Position numbers and translations under genes: made by a program
The notes under the pieces: generated by a model
What the model was told of the DNA's origin: nothing
What the model saw: only the letters and a program-made list of their open reading frames with translations
Database searches by the model: none
Shown here: positions 11,606 to 23,569 of the stretch, in pieces
Numbering within the stretch: the stretch's first letter is position 1
Layout: every line of letters begins with the position of its first letter
Source of the DNA: Nepenthes gracilis
Lineage: Eukaryota > Streptophyta > Magnoliopsida > Caryophyllales > Nepenthaceae
DNA length: 64,000 nt
Assembly: GCA_033239525.1 (NCBI GenBank)
Contig: BSYO01000014.1
Location: 13,624,021-13,688,020, forward strand
Reading direction: 5' to 3'

Positions 11606-12583
11606 CTACCAGGTGCCTTGTGAGTTTTGGACTTCTGTCATGGTTCGCAGAGGGTTCATATCGAGGATGACTTTGATTTTCTCCGGGTTCGCTTCTATGC
11701 CATGCCAGGACACTATGAAGTCTAAGAACTTTTCGGAGGTTACCCCGAACACACATTTAGCCGGGTTAAGCTTTGTCTTGTGGGCTCGGAGTAGCTGGAA
11801 GGTTTCCTCGAGATCATGGACGTGGTCATTAGCCATTCTGCTTTTGACGAGCATGTCGTCAACGTACACTTCCACGTTCTTTCCCAATCGGGCCTCGAAC
11901 ATTTTGTTTATAAGGAATTGATAGGTTGCGCTGGCATTTTTGAGGCCGAACGGTATGACATTGTAACAGTATGTTCCTTGGTCGGTCATGAAGGAGGTGT
12001 GCTCCTTGTCACTCGGATCTATCCTGATCTCATTATAGCCTAAATAGGTGTCCATAAGCTCAGGAGCTTGTGTCCGGACATGGAGTCCATTAGCAGATCG
12101 ATCCAAGGGAGAGAAAAGTTGTTCTTGGGACAAGTTTTGTTAACATCGGTAAAGTCCACGCAATCCGTCACTTGCCATTACTTTTCTTTACGAGTACAAT
12201 GTTGGATAGTTAGTCAGAATACTGCATTTTCCTTATGAATCCAGCATCAACAGTCGCTTTACTTCTTCCCTGACAGTGATCAATTTCTCAACGGAGTGGT
12301 TCCTGCGCTTCTGCCTGATAGGCTTATGACCGGGGTCGAGGCCCAACTTGTGGACCATCACTTCAGCCGATATCCCGGGTATATCAGTAGGAACCCATTC
12401 AAACACATCAGAGTTCTTCCGGAGAAAGTTGATGAGTCGGTCGTGATTAGCTGTGGTAAGAGAGCCCCCGATGTGCACACACTTCTCGAGCTTGGTGGGA
12501 TCCTGCGAGATTGCTTCATTGGCTTCACCTGATTGGGCTTGTTGCAGCGTGGCTTTGTCGTAGAGATCCAAGTCCACATCCAT
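11606..12583 (-). pseudogene. E1 reverse transcriptase (degenerate)
   Basis: Two adjacent ORFs (12233-12583 and 11606-12133) cover the RT. The first has the Gypsy pre-RT and finger region (LRKNSDVFEW, GISAEVMVHKL, REEVKRLLMLDS); the second has TSFMTDQGTYCYNVIPFGLK and the catalytic YVDDM at 11852-11866. About 100 bp between them is frameshifted. It copies element RNA into cDNA. Confidence 0.9.
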
Positions 12584-12699
12584 GCGGTTTTATACCGCAG
12601 GGTGGCTTTGGATAGGTAGCATGTCCATCCCATCACCTGATCACCAAGCACCCCTCCTACACCATATGAGTGAAAAATTTCACCTTCAAATGAGGGATT

Positions 12700-13110
12700 G
12701 AAGTGATAGCCCCAAAGGTGGTGAGGAATGGTTTACCTAGGATGACGTTTTAGACGAACGGCAGATCGACGATGAAGAACGTTAACCCCTCGTAACATTT
12801 CATGGGTACGTTCCTATCATGATCTCTAGTTGAATTTCTCTGCACATAGGCACATGTGCGTTATCCAGACCGTATAGAGGGCTATCGACCGCTTTCATCT
12901 AGTTCCTTCTCAATCCAAGTTTAAAGAATGCATCAAGATATAGCAAATTTTGAGAGTTTTTATTATCAATAAGGACTCGTTTCAGCTGGTAGTCAACAAT
13001 ATCGTCTGAAACAAATGCGGATACAACAAGGAGATCAGAATGGGGGAATGTTATATGTGTTATATCATTGCTGCTAAAGCTAATGACTTCACTTCTATCC
13101 CCTACCCTTA
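12700..13110 (-). pseudogene. E1 aspartic protease (degenerate)
   Basis: Retropepsin-like pattern: VSAFVSDDIVDYQLKRVLID followed by NKNSQNLLYLDAFFKLGL, then SPLYGLDN further on. The active-site triad D-x-G is damaged: the sequence is IDNK where E3 has IDNG. It is continuous upstream with the gag frame (ORF 12899-13336) and frameshifted in its second half. Confidence 0.8.
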
Positions 13111-14781
13111 CTCTCTTGCTATTGGAAGTTTGTCCGGGTTGCGACTGCCTATTGCTCTTGACTGGGCCTATGGAGATCATGCTGATCATGCCCGCGGCTG
13201 TATGGTTCCTTGGAGGCTTGCTCGCCTCACTTTCTGAGGCTACGGGGGCCTTCCTCGGGCCTTTGACGAACCGTTTGAGGTGCTCGCGATGGATCAAGTC
13301 TTCTATCTCTTGCTGTAGAGTCCAGCAGTTCTCCATGGAATGTCCCAGGTAGCGGTGGTACTAACAGTATTTTGTCTGGTCTGCACCGCTGGGGCCCTTT
13401 GGCGCCTTTGGTCACTTGAAGAACTTTTTTTCCTGAATCTGTATCCGGATGTTGGCACGGGTATCGTTCAGAGGAGTCAGAGAAATTGGCCCCGTACTCC
13501 CTCCTGAACCGCGGTGCGGGCCGCGGCTGCTTTCGGCCCTCCTAGGAGCAGTTGCTGTCACCGTTCCTCTTCTTCCCAACTGCTGGCTTTGGTCCTTCTG
13601 GGGAATGGGTCATGCATTTGGGACGCCTAGCCTTGTTGGCCTCCTCTGCAGAGATGCAAGCTCAGGCAATGGCCTCGACTTCCCAAAAGGATTGGGGGCG
13701 TTGGTGCGTCAATTGCTTGAAGAAGTCCCCCGCGGCCAGCATGGCAACAAAAGTTTTGAGTTTTAGCTCCTGGAGAGCTGGGGGATCCGGCGTGCTTCAG
13801 TGATGAAGCGATTGAGGAACCGCTTCAGGCTTTCGTCTAACCTCTGGAGGAGGCAGACTAGGTGTTAAGGCTATTTCTCCTTGTTTCGGTTGGAGGCGAA
13901 CCGATTCAAGAAGCAGTCGACGAGCTCGTCCAAAAAGCAGATAGAATTTGACTGAAGGCCGTTGAACCAAAGCAGTGCATCCCCTTTGAGAGTGACGGGG
14001 AAGCACAGGCACATCACAACCTCACTTGCCCCTTAGAGGGATAAGTGGGTGCGGAAGCTGTTGAGGTTGTCCATCGGATCCTTACTACCATCGTATCTTT
14101 TCAGAATTGGCATCTTGAACTTGCAGGGGGGCTGCTGAGTCTGGATGTCCATCACGAAGGGCGACCATCATAAATTAGCAGAGGACCGGCCAGACTTCTC
14201 CTTAAATAGGTGATCTCACATCACCATCATCTTCTCTTCCACCGGCAGGTTGGACCCACTCCTACATGCATTAATGACATCGCGGAGATCTGTGTGACTC
14301 TACAGATCCTGCTGGACGTGCTGGTCGCGACGGCTTCTTGCTCGAGGAGGTCATGCACTGCACGAGCTTGCAGCATTCTTCCTCCATTTGTTGCGAGAGT
14401 TCTTGGGGTTGTGCCACTCTATGCTCTCATCCCGATTGTCTCGACCGGGGCAGCTTTCGGTAGCTATTTGGGCCTTGCTATAGGAGGCCGCCTTGGCCTC
14501 AGCATCATCAAGCCGTTCTAATTTGCCCACGGGGGCTCTGGTGCAACGTCTTCCCCGCATGGAGGATGACGCTTGAGGTTCCGGGGGAGCAACCCCCTCC
14601 ACTGCGTGCCCATTTGGGTACAGAGAGTTTGGAGTATCAGCATCATGTTGCCCATTTTGACTGCTAGCTGGTGAATGTCAGGCTGCGGATGGACATCAGC
14701 ACGGCTACCCATTGAAGGGTCGTCGCTGTGGGCGGCCGCATCTCTTGCTAGGGCGTTGGCTTGTGCCCTATTGTTGACCAT
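13111..14781 (-). pseudogene. E1 gag (degenerate)
   Basis: Starts at ATG 14781 with MVNNRAQANALARD; E2 has MVNTRAQASDLTRD. The capsid part shows LLWFNGLQSNSI and DELVDCFLNRFASNRNKEK in shifted frames around 13880-13980. Near 13290-13360 a C-x2-H...GHSMENC motif (KYCxYHRYLGHSMENC) resembles the Tat nucleocapsid-like site, followed by LKRFVKGPRKAP. Several stops are present. The product would form the particle shell. Confidence 0.8.
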
Positions 14782-14830
14782 CTTGTTGTAAAAGAGCAAG
14801 TGTTGAAAGGAGACACTAGACTTTTCGTCG

Positions 14831-14852
14831 CGTTCCCACAGACGACACCAAA
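14831..14852 (-). other. E1 primer-binding-site region
   Basis: Reading out of the 5' LTR on the minus strand: TTTGGTGTCGTCTGTGGGAA. The TTGGYGYCGTCTGTGGGAA form is common just inside LTRs of plant Tat-type elements. E2 (TTGGCACTTTCTGTGGGAAA) and E3 (TTGGCGTCGAATGTGGGAAG) have it at the same position. I do not assign the tRNA. Confidence 0.7.
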
Positions 14853-15767
14853 TGTTGCATCCCAAGTCCCGAGTTGTTGTACGGATTAGGGATCCTTCAG
14901 ATTTTGTGCTCGTGTAGGGTCTCGAGCGGGTTCGGTCTCCATTATTGTGAACCTAGAACCTACACAATACAAATGACAAACAAGAGGTTAGAGGCCCGGT
15001 GGGATTTCTCCCACCGAAGACACTTTAGTGCTCAAGTTAGCAACTTCCCACAATGAATGGAAAGGGGCACACGTTTAAGGTGCGCGGATAGTATGTTGTG
15101 AATGCGTTGGGAGTGCGTGAATGCAACGGTGAGAGATTGATGAGCATTTAGTGGGAGGTTTGGCTTCCTGTATGCACCGCAGAGAGTGGCTCACTCTCTT
15201 GATGCCTAAGTAAGGCTGCAGAGGTAGGATCTAGGCACTGATTTGAGAGTTTGAACTTAGGGGTGAGTGTTTTGCTGCATAATGTTAAGCTGGGTGCTCG
15301 GGATCCGATCCTCCTAAATTCGATGAGTTCCTTTTCGTTTCCTCTGAAAGGAGAGGGAATTTATTGGCTCCTTGGCTTGGAACTTTAGGCGCGAGAATCC
15401 TTCTTCTGAGAGATTCGTCAATCGTTACCTGTGGTGGTTCTTTGATGGGGCGTTAGTTGTTATCTTGTGGTGGCTAGAAGACCGCGTGCTTCAAGGCCAC
15501 GGCTGGTCCGCTCTCTCGCCGAGATTGGTCGAGAATCGTGGATGCGGTGTGGCCGCGATGGGGGGCTCTTGATCTTCTCCTCATTCACTTGTTTTCTTTG
15601 CGTTGTACCTGCCACCTTGCAGCTGCATTAATGAGCTGCAAGTGGCGTCAATTGGCCGTGGGCACTGAGCTACCACGTAGGCTGATTTGGGTATTGGGCC
15701 GAGTCGGCTGCTGCTTTTTGAATTTGACATCGCGATTTTTTGGGCCATGCTAGCACTGGACCCAACA
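14853..15767 (-). repeat. E1 5' LTR (element orientation)
   Basis: 915 bp, pair of 2679-3601. Ends TGTTG and CAACA. It has diverged visibly from its partner, so the insertion is not recent, although it postdates the block A/B duplication. Confidence 0.92.
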
Positions 15768-16320
15768 ATAAGATAATATGTAGCTCTTATAAAATAAAAT
15801 GTTAATATCTCTAAATAATAATAATATAAGTAAAATACCCTTTGTTCTCCCCTATATAATTTTTATACAATTTTATTTAAAAAAATTAAATTTATATTCA
15901 TTTAATTTCATAAATTAAAAAGAATATATTAATAAAATATAAACTATAAAATACATAATTTATCTTAAATTTGAAAGTTAAAATTATATTTCAAAAAAAA
16001 AAAAAAAAAAAGAAGATGTTGTAGTTCTACAAATGGTAAGCATCAAGGGTCATATGAGGGCCCACCTTCCGCGGCGCATTAACTCATATGATGGTAAAGA
16101 AACAGTTAATAATATGAATTTGGGGGCCATATGTTTTTATTTGGCATATTTTTAATTTTTATTATTGAATAAAAATTAAACAATAAAAATTTAAAAACAA
16201 AAAAATTTATATATAATATTTTTTTTATAAATTTATTTATATAATGTTAATATATATTAAAAATATTTAATATAATAGTAAAAATAAAAAATAACCATAT
16301 AAATAATTTTTTAATATTTT
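15768..16320. repeat. Block A arm continued, with poly(A) run
   Basis: Collinear with 54654-54946: the same AGATAATATGTAG start, AT-rich body, run of A (about 15992-16011) and TGTTGTAGTTCTACAAATGG. Block B leaves the alignment at about 54947, where it jumps into E4 RNase H. The last 250 bp here, up to the E3 LTR, are therefore missing from B. Confidence 0.85.
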
Positions 16321-17298
16321 TGATGGGTACGCCAGTAATGAACTATCTCAAGAAGAAGGAATGACTCAAATCCGCCACGGCCCATTAGCACTTGGACGGT
16401 CAATGCTTGCCGCTAACCGGTCAAAATGCCAATAAGCTAGAAGAAGCTTAACAACAGGACGACCCGCTTGGGTCCAAGACGGTCAACACTTTCCATTGAT
16501 CGGAATCATATAAGATGATCAATACTTTCATTGATCGAAAGTATGACTAGTTGGCCATCTGCAGATCAGGTCTCAAGTGGGCCAAGCCCATTTTGGTTCA
16601 CATGATCGTCTTTGACTCAGTAACGGTGTTCTCCCCTGATTTAGCACCCTCCATAGAAGGCAATTTCAATGACAACAGTTATCAGCAGATTCAATACGCA
16701 TCCCTAAAGGAAGGCGTCGGAATCCCTTCCCTGTTTACTGAAAATCCTAACGGTTACAAAATGTAGAAAGAAGGATATCAATCCAACGGCTGTTATTACC
16801 ATAAAAGCTTCACATTGAAAAAGGTAGCAACCCCAACAAAGTGCGGAAATCAAGCCCTTTTGCACAAGGAAGACAACCCAAAGTAACGCTTATAAAGGGC
16901 TATGGAGTTCTCACTCCAGGACACGCTTTCATTCGCCCACAATAAGCTCAAACGCTTAAACTTATAACTCCAAACCCTCTTTTCTCTTTACCACTATATT
17001 CCCAACGAATAAAGTACTTAGAGCCAATGCTCCTCACGAGCCAAGAAAATCTCTCTCAACGAGATCACTCACCCATCTCAAACACTCTTTGCATTTCCTT
17101 GCATCTTTACTTTTGCCTTCTTAATTCGAAGGTTGTTTGTTGACTTGATTGTTAGAGTGTTTATGGTGAGATAAGCTCCCGCCATCGTCGACCTCTTATT
17201 TGTAGTTGTAGTGTGTAGGATCCAAACTCAATGGACGGAGCCGACTCAAATATCAACTTGACCCAAATCTATTTAAAATTTGGATCTAGGATGCATCA
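16321..17298 (+). repeat. E3 5' LTR
   Basis: 978 bp, TGATGGGTAC...GATGCATCA. TATAAAG at 16891 is a likely TATA box, followed by a CA-rich leader. It aligns along its length with the E4 3' LTR (62047-63066), and only in part with E3's own 3' LTR. Confidence 0.92.
16891..16897 (+). promoter_or_regulatory. TATA box of E3 5' LTR
   Basis: TATAAAG in GCTTATAAAGGGCTATGGAG. The same context (CCTATAAAGAGCCATGGAG) is at 62614 in the E4 LTR. Confidence 0.6.
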
Positions 17299-17320
17299 TT
17301 GGCGTCGAATGTGGGAAGCT
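17299..17320 (+). other. E3 primer-binding-site region
   Basis: TTGGCGTCGAATGTGGGAAG starts immediately after the 5' LTR. See E1 and E2 for the related sequences. Confidence 0.7.
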
Positions 17321-17384
17321 TACAAAAGGCCAACCACTTTTTTTCACAATCGCTCTCTCTCCATTTTGCATCTCATCAAACAGA

Positions 17385-19066
17385 ATAGTAAACACGAGAG
17401 TGCAAGCTAGTGATCCAGCTAGCGACACGACCACACCTAACTAGGATCACTCTGGTAACTAGGTCAACGGGGTGGTTAATGGTGTGCCAACACCATTTTT
17501 TCAGAATTTGGCGGAGCACATGAGTAGTATGAATAAAATGCCTCAAATACTATGCACTCACCAGGAGAACAGTCAGTAGGGATCTCTGCCCTCATCTCTC
17601 CCTATTCCGGCTTCCAAGAGAGGAGGACAGAAGAGGAAGAAATTGGCTAATAAGATCAAGAGGCCAGCCAACACTGAGGCTCTAGAGGCCTCGCACGCCC
17701 AACGCCATTCAAGGCTCGAAGAATGCTAAGGCATAGGACTCCGGAGGAGAGTCCAAAACGGAGGAATTCTCAATACTCTCGGATGGATGCCTCCCCTCGG
17801 GCTCAGAAAGGAGCCTCTAGGATCGTTAGATCCACTGGTGGTAGTAGCCAACCGACTACTTGTCATGTTAGAGAAAGGATGGTGTTGAGAACCTACATCA
17901 ACTCTAAAACAACTGGAAACACTATCCCCACGGATTCAAGGGTGGAGAAGATCCTAAAATGAGTGCTTAAAGATGATGAACATGCCTTGGCTCTAGATAA
18001 ATCTCTTTTTGCGGCACAGATCTTGAACCGTCCCATGCAAGCTAAGTTCAAGATGCCAACCTTTGACTCTTACGATGGGAGCATTGATCCTATGGATCAT
18101 CTCAATTATTTTTACATCCATCTGAGTCTACAATGATTGGAGAATGCAGCCATGTGTCGCTACTTCCCTCTTATGCTGAAGGGAGACACCCGCATTTGGT
18201 TCCATTGTCTCCCATGAGATTCAATCCTGAGCTTCCGAGAGCTCTCTGACATCTTCTTGGCACAATATGCCTCCAAGCATCAAGAAAAGAAGCAGTCTTG
18301 GCACCTCTCCCACATCAAGTAGAAGTAGGGAGAGAATCTGCGAAAGTTCTTGGATCGCTTTGTGGTGGAGGAGAGAAGAATCCCTAGACTCAACAAAGGA
18401 GATAAAACTTGGCAGTTTCATCTCGTGCCCTAACGTATGGGGACTTCTTTAGACACCTGGCGTATAAGAATTCACAAACATTTTGAGAGGTAAAATCTAT
18501 CACCAGGGCTTACACAGCAGTAGAGGAGGCCAATGAGGCTAAGCGTATTGAAGGGAATGAATAGCCTCGCTCTTTTCCAACTGTGGGATAGAGGAAGCAC
18601 AACGGCGGTGACCACTTCCACCGAAAGTAGCACAGGATCGGAGCACAAGAAAGGAGGGACTACGAGTAGATCAACCTGATGCCCCTAATCAACACACGCT
18701 CCAACATCCTCATGCAGATCCGTGGGGAGAAATTCCTTAAATGGCCAAAACCACTTAAGAAAGTGGAGGGAGGAAATCCATCCAAGTACTGCGATTTTCA
18801 TCGATCTCCCAGAACTCTACGTAAGATTGTAAGATGCTTCAGCGGGAGGTCGGGAAGCTCATCCAGAGGGGCCACCTCACCAGGTTCATCAGGAACCCCG
18901 GGCAGAGCTCTGGGCCTCAGGAGGAAAAGAACTAGAGCCTTTCCAATCTCGAAATGAGGTCGCGGTTGGAGTGGTCAATATGATCACAACTGGGCCGACT
19001 AAGACCTCGACGGATCACAAGGAGCAGCAAGATGGGCTAAAGAAATAGCGCATAGAAAATAATGTC
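17385..19066 (+). pseudogene. E3 gag (degenerate)
   Basis: The start is recognisable as VNTRVQASDPAS at about 17391, but the ATG found in E1 and E2 is ATA here. The capsid core (about 18030-18390) reads KFKMPTFDSYDGSIDPMDHL, GDTRIWFHCLP and EKKQSWHLSHIK, matching plant Retrotrans_gag (PF03732). Next comes INTRSNILMQIRGEKFLKWP and an SKYCDFHR remnant of the cysteine/histidine site. Stops interrupt every 30-80 residues. Confidence 0.82.
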
Positions 19067-19087
19067 ATTAGTTTTAATAATAAGGAT

Positions 19088-19501
19088 TTGAGCCATCTAA
19101 TCTCTCCCCACGCAGATCTCTTTGTTGTATCCACGCTCGTTTCGGATGGTAGTATCGACTACCAACTGAAACGAGTTTTCATTGATAATGGATGTTTCCA
19201 TGATTTGCTTTACCTTGATATATTTTTTAAACTTCGTTTAAAAAAGGGTCAATTGAAAACTACCGAAAGCCCACTCTATGGCCTTGATAACGAACCAGGG
19301 GCCGTTCAAGGAACGATCCAGTTGGAGGTCACCCTAGGCATGTACCTAAGAATGGCGAGTCGTACACTCACATTCTTGGCGGCCGACCTACCTTTCGTGT
19401 ACAATGCAATTCTAGGCTTCTTGTGTCTAGCAGCATTCGGAGCCGTCACTTTAATACCGCACATCAAGATAAAATTTCCAAGTAGCATGCGATATCGGTG
19501 A
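19088..19501 (+). pseudogene. E3 aspartic protease
   Basis: A 137-residue open frame. Active site RVFIDNGCFHDLLYLD keeps D-N-G, unlike E1 and E2. The second half has LYGLDNEPGAVQGTIQLEV and FVYNAILGFLCLAAF, the flap and ILG strand of retropepsins. It would cleave Gag-Pol. It is the best-preserved protease here but has lost its frame to gag and RT. Confidence 0.85.
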
Positions 19502-19759
19502 AGCATTGGGCAACCAAGTCACTAGGAGAAAATGCTACATGTCCCAGATTGTTCCAAATGTGAGCATAAAGGCGGCAAAAGAGCTTGACCATGGAAATAA
19601 AGCAACCCTATAACAAGCATAGTTTGGTGAAGCAACCGATCTAATCCCATTGAATTCGGAGGACCCAGAGTGGTATGTATAGATCGGGAGCTCACTTACC
19701 GGGATATTGCACGATGAGCTGGTCACATTCTTACGATAGAACTTTGGCGTCTTTCCGTA

Positions 19760-20640
19760 GACCCCTCGCTGACATACCTGGGATCTCGGCCAAAGTAATG
19801 TTCACAACTCGTGCCTTGATCCCGGCCACAAGCCCATAGAAGAAGCGGAGGAACCACTTTCATGGAGAAGTTGATCACTATCCTGGAGGAGGTAAAGAAG
19901 CTGTTGGACGATGGCTTCATTAGAGAAGTTTAATACCCGGATTGGTTCTCCAACGTCGTCATGGTAAAGAAAAGTAATGGAAAATGGTGAATGTGTGTTC
20001 GATTTTATAATGTTAACAAAGCCTACCCAAAAGACAGCTTCCCTTTATCCATGATCGATCTGTTGGTGGACTCAACGTTTAGATATGAGCTATTGAGCTT
20101 TATGGATGCGTACTCGGGTTATAATCAGATCTGAATAAGCCCAGAGGACAAGGAGCACACTTCGTTTATGATAGACCAAGGTACTTACTGCTATAAGGTG
20201 ATGCTATTTGGTCTAAAGAATGCGAGTGTCACTTACCAGCGGCTCGTGAACAAGATATTTGAAAAGCAGATTGGCCGCAATATGGAGGTGTACGCCGATG
20301 ATATGCTCGTCAAGAGTGAGACCACCAATGACAATATTTACAATCGGCTAAATCCTTCGAGGTGCTCCACTCGCATCAAATGAAGCTGAATCCTTCTAAG
20401 TGCGTCTTTGGAGTATCCTCAGGGAAGTTATTGGGTTTCAACGTCTCTCAATGAGGGATCGAGGGAAATTCAGAGAAAATCAAGGCTCTCACAGATATGA
20501 CTTCGCGGAAGTGTCAAAGACATCTAAAAGCTAACCAGACGATTGGTAGCCTTATCCCGTTTCTTGGCTAAGTCAGGGGACAAGTATCAGCCTTTCTTCA
20601 AGGCTCCGAAGGGGATAAATCAAACGGATTCCAATAGATT
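19760..20640 (+). pseudogene. E3 reverse transcriptase (degenerate)
   Basis: EEVKKLLDDGFIREV, KDSFPLSMIDLLVDS and LLSFMDAYSGYNQI lead into ORF 20168-20383 with GTYCYKVMLFGLKNA. The catalytic motif is YADDM at 20291-20305, relaxed from YVDDM. Stops at conserved positions (GKW*MCV, NQI*ISPEDK) show long neutral decay. Confidence 0.87.
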
Positions 20641-21420
20641 GCAACATTTTAGGCAGTTTTGACGAATTGAAACAGTACTTGGCCAATCTACTATTGTTGA
20701 CATCATCGATGGACGAAGAGGAGTTATACCTCTACTTGGCAGTGTCGGAGGTAGCTTTCAATTCTGTCCTCATAGGCCAAGATTCTGACTCTCAGTGGTT
20801 GGTCTACTATGTGAGCAAGATGTTTACCGGCGCAAAGACGCGCTACCCATGTGTAGAGAAGTTGGCCTGGTGCTTGTCTTCTCTGCTTGAAAACTAGGCC
20901 TTACTTCCAGGCTCATCACATGGTAGTCCCAATCGACCAACGTTTGAAGAGTATTCTATAGAAACCTGACTTTTTTGGATGGCTGGTAAAGTAGGCTATC
21001 GAATTGAAAAAGTTCAACATTGAATTCTTGTCTTGGCTAGCCATCAAGGGGCAGAATTTGGCCAATTTCATCGTCGAGACTACGACACCAACTCCTGATG
21101 AACAGTCCACTGAGGATGCAAGATTACATAGGGAAGAGCCAGAATGGGTTCTCAATGTGGATGGATCGTCTACAAATTCAAGCAGCGGCGCTGGAGTGGT
21201 CCTGAGGACCCCTGATGGGTTTGAGGTGAAGTACTCCCTGAGATTGACTTCTTGGCCACCACCAACATTGCCGAGTATGAAACCCTATTAGCTGGGGTAT
21301 GACTAGCAAAAGATTACTCCGCCAGATGACTGACTGTTTACAAGGACTCTGAGTTGGTTGTTAATTAGGTAAACAAGAGTTTCAATGCGTGCAACCCTCA
21401 CTTAGCCAAATACTTGGTTA
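20641..21420 (+). pseudogene. E3 RNase H plus archaeal-type RNase H
   Basis: ORF 20667-20897 has LYLYLAVSEVAFNSVLI and VYYVSKMFTGAKTRYP (RT-linked RNase H). ORF 21004-21291 has the linker and the second RNase H start LNVDGSSTNSSSGAGVVL. Its later acidic motifs are in other frames (AEYETL-type at about 21270, YKDSELVV at about 21340). Confidence 0.83.
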
Positions 21421-21623
21421 AGGCGAAGGACGCCACCCAGAGACTTGATACGCTGGACCTGGTCCACATCCCTAAAACTAAAAATTTGAAGGTTGACCAA
21501 CTCGCCAGGGTGGCGGTGGCGGCCAAAACTCTAGAACAGTACTCAAGGGACATGCGGGAGGTCCTGAGCACTCCTAACAATGAGGAACAGGAAGCAATAC
21601 AAATCTCTGACACAGAAAGTTAG

Positions 21624-22861
21624 ATGACGCATTACCAGAGATACCTGGCGGATGGAACACTGCTAGAGGACGTGGACGAAGCTAAGCGGGTGAAGAGGAT
21701 GGCCGGTTGGTACACCATGGTCAACGGATGGTTATATCACATGGCTACTTGGTTCCATACCTCAGGTGCTTAACTCCCGAGGAGGCAGACTACGCCTTGA
21801 GCGAAATCCACCTTGGGATCTATGGGTCACACATTGGCGGCAAAAATAAGCGTTCAAAATCATGCGCTAGGGATATTACTGCCAACGATGAAGAAAGACG
21901 CCCTCGACTTCATGAAGAAGTGTGAAAATTGTCAGCTCCATGGTAATTGTTACAATCAGCAGCCCGCTGTGTTGAGGACTTTTCAGGCTCTTTGGCCTTT
22001 CGTGCAATGGGAGCTCGATATTCTTGGCCCATTTTCCATTGCTACTGGGCAAAGAAAATTTATCATTGTGAACATCGACTATTTCACTACGTGGGTCGAA
22101 ATCGCCCCCGTTGACCAAAATCACCCAGTACAATGCTTTAGAATTTGTTTACCAGAGTATAATCAATAGATTTGGGGTTCTTGAGGTCATAGTGACTGAC
22201 AACGGAACCAATTCTCCAAAAACGCTTTACCAAGTATTGCACCAATTTAGTCATTAGACTAGTCCAGATTAGTCCACACTTCGGTAGTATACCCACAAGC
22301 CAATGGACAGGAGAAGGTCACAAACCGGACGCTACTCTACTATCTGAAAATCAAGTTAGAGGACGCAGGGGGCTCTTGGGTCAACGAACTACCCTCCGTT
22401 CTATGGTTTTATCGAACGACTTCAAAGGAACCGACTCACGAGACGCATCTCAATCTCTTCTATGGGACTAAATAGTTATTCCAGTTGAGATTGGGCTTCT
22501 GTGTCTTAGGGTCAAGTCATTCGACTCGCAAGGTAACTCTTAGAAAATTCAAGAACACCTAAACTTGTTAGAGGAAAAACCGCGGTGTTGCCAACAACAG
22601 ATTGTGGCCTACCAACAACGAGTCGCGCGTTGTTGCAACAAGAAGATAAAAGCACGACACTTCAAAATTGGGGACTTGATCTTGAGAAGTATCGAAGGTA
22701 CTAGTAAGACCATCAACTGAAACAAATTTTCTCAAAATTGGAAAGGCCCTTTCCTAGTCTTCACCATTCTGCAGAATGGAGTATACAAACTCCGGACCCA
22801 AAACAACAAGTTGGTTTCATGGATGTGGAATGCGGTTCACCTCAAGCGCTACTTCCAGTAA
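21624..22861 (+). pseudogene. E3 integrase (degenerate)
   Basis: Opens with YQRYLADGTLLEDVDEAKR, then the zinc-binding part ending CENCQLHGNC (about 21920-21950). The core has ELDILGPFSIATGQRKF with the first Asp; the second lies in a shifted VTDNGT-like frame near 22197. The YPQANGQ motif is followed by EKVTNRTLL where relatives have VEVTNRTLL. The C-terminal tail reads LVSWMWNAVHLKRYFQ in mixed frames with a stop at 22861. Many stops. Confidence 0.83.
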
Positions 22862-22911
22862 GGGTACAGGAAGGTCATCCATATGTATGCTTACGCATAT
22901 TATTTATCATT

Positions 22912-22917
22912 AATAAA
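22912..22917 (+). terminator. Poly(A)-like AATAAA after E3 integrase
   Basis: AATAAAAG 51 bp beyond the integrase stop, at the same distance as in E4 (59088). Confidence 0.4.
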
Positions 22918-23016
22918 AGAACATATTTTTCTTTCTTATTTGCACTGTGTGTTTTTTTCTTTTCATATGCATGTGTGTCTACTTGTATGGTTATATGACA
23001 TAAACTGCCCCTAAGT

Positions 23017-23038
23017 CGGGTGGATTTTCACCCGCTCG
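23017..23038 (+). other. Hairpin downstream of integrase (E3)
   Basis: Arms CGGGTGGAT and ACCCGCTCG around TTTC: eight of nine positions pair if two G-T pairs are allowed. It is preceded by TGCCCCTAAGT, which is conserved in all four elements. Confidence 0.55.
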
Positions 23039-23215
23039 TAACTAAATTATAGTCATCCTCGCAGCCTCATAAACAGTGTATCTAAACTCTGGCCATCCTG
23101 GTGGCCCATATGCGATAGTAATAAAAGCCTGCTCTTCTAGACGGTCTATTAACGATTGAATTAAACCTTGATCATCCAAGTGCTCATTCACGGTCAAAAT
23201 TTTAGGGGGTTTAAA
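23039..23215 (+). repeat. E3 tandem array, 40-bp unit
   Basis: About four eroded units with GGTCATCCxGGTGGCCCAT cores near 23051, 23090, 23130 and 23170, a spacing of about 40 bp. Homologous to the E4 and E2 arrays. Confidence 0.6.
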
Positions 23216-23550
23216 CAGCACACGTGATGACATCCTATTCAAGGAAATAGCGTGACAATCAATGGTGGTTGACAAGAGTAGAATTGCTTTGTTCAAAAGT
23301 TGGCCGTCTAAGTTCACACTTGCGCAGTGCCACCAAGCTTCTACTCACGTACAAGTATAGAACAGGCTTAACCAAACATTAGGATTCACTCGATGTCTTC
23401 TCTAGGACTTAAGTCTAACAAAGAGCGCCACAAATGTCTCAAGGAAGGAGAACGGCTAACTTGTGTGTAACGGACCAAGTCAGCCGGCCAACACAGTGAA
23501 AAGTAACTGAAAAACGGCGACAAAGGCGAGAACGCAATATAAATAAAATG

Positions 23551-23561
23551 CTCATTTTATT
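23551..23561 (-). terminator. Antisense poly(A)-like AATAAAATGAG (E3)
   Basis: The identical 11-mer follows the antisense gene in E2 (32796) and E4 (59768-59778). It lies on the antisense gene's strand. Confidence 0.45.
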
Positions 23562-23569
23562 GATTAAAT

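Larger units (their letters stand above)
2679..15767 (-). mobile_element. E1: Tat-lineage Ty3/gypsy retrotransposon, 13.1 kb, degenerate
   Basis: Both LTRs are present (2679-3601 and 14853-15767) with TGTTG...CAACA ends. Flanking pentamers GTAAG (2674-2678) and ATAAG (15768-15772) differ at one base, and the empty site in block B (54654-54658) reads ATTAG. Gag-pol runs on the minus strand: gag, protease, RT, RNase H, archaeal-type RNase H, integrase. About 5.5 kb between integrase and the left LTR holds a hairpin, a tandem array and two antisense coding blocks, which makes E1 about 2.7 kb longer than E2 or E3. All ORFs are broken. The LTR termini differ from those of E2-E4, so this is a separate family. 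The position of the second RNase H is typical of Tat elements. Confidence 0.9.
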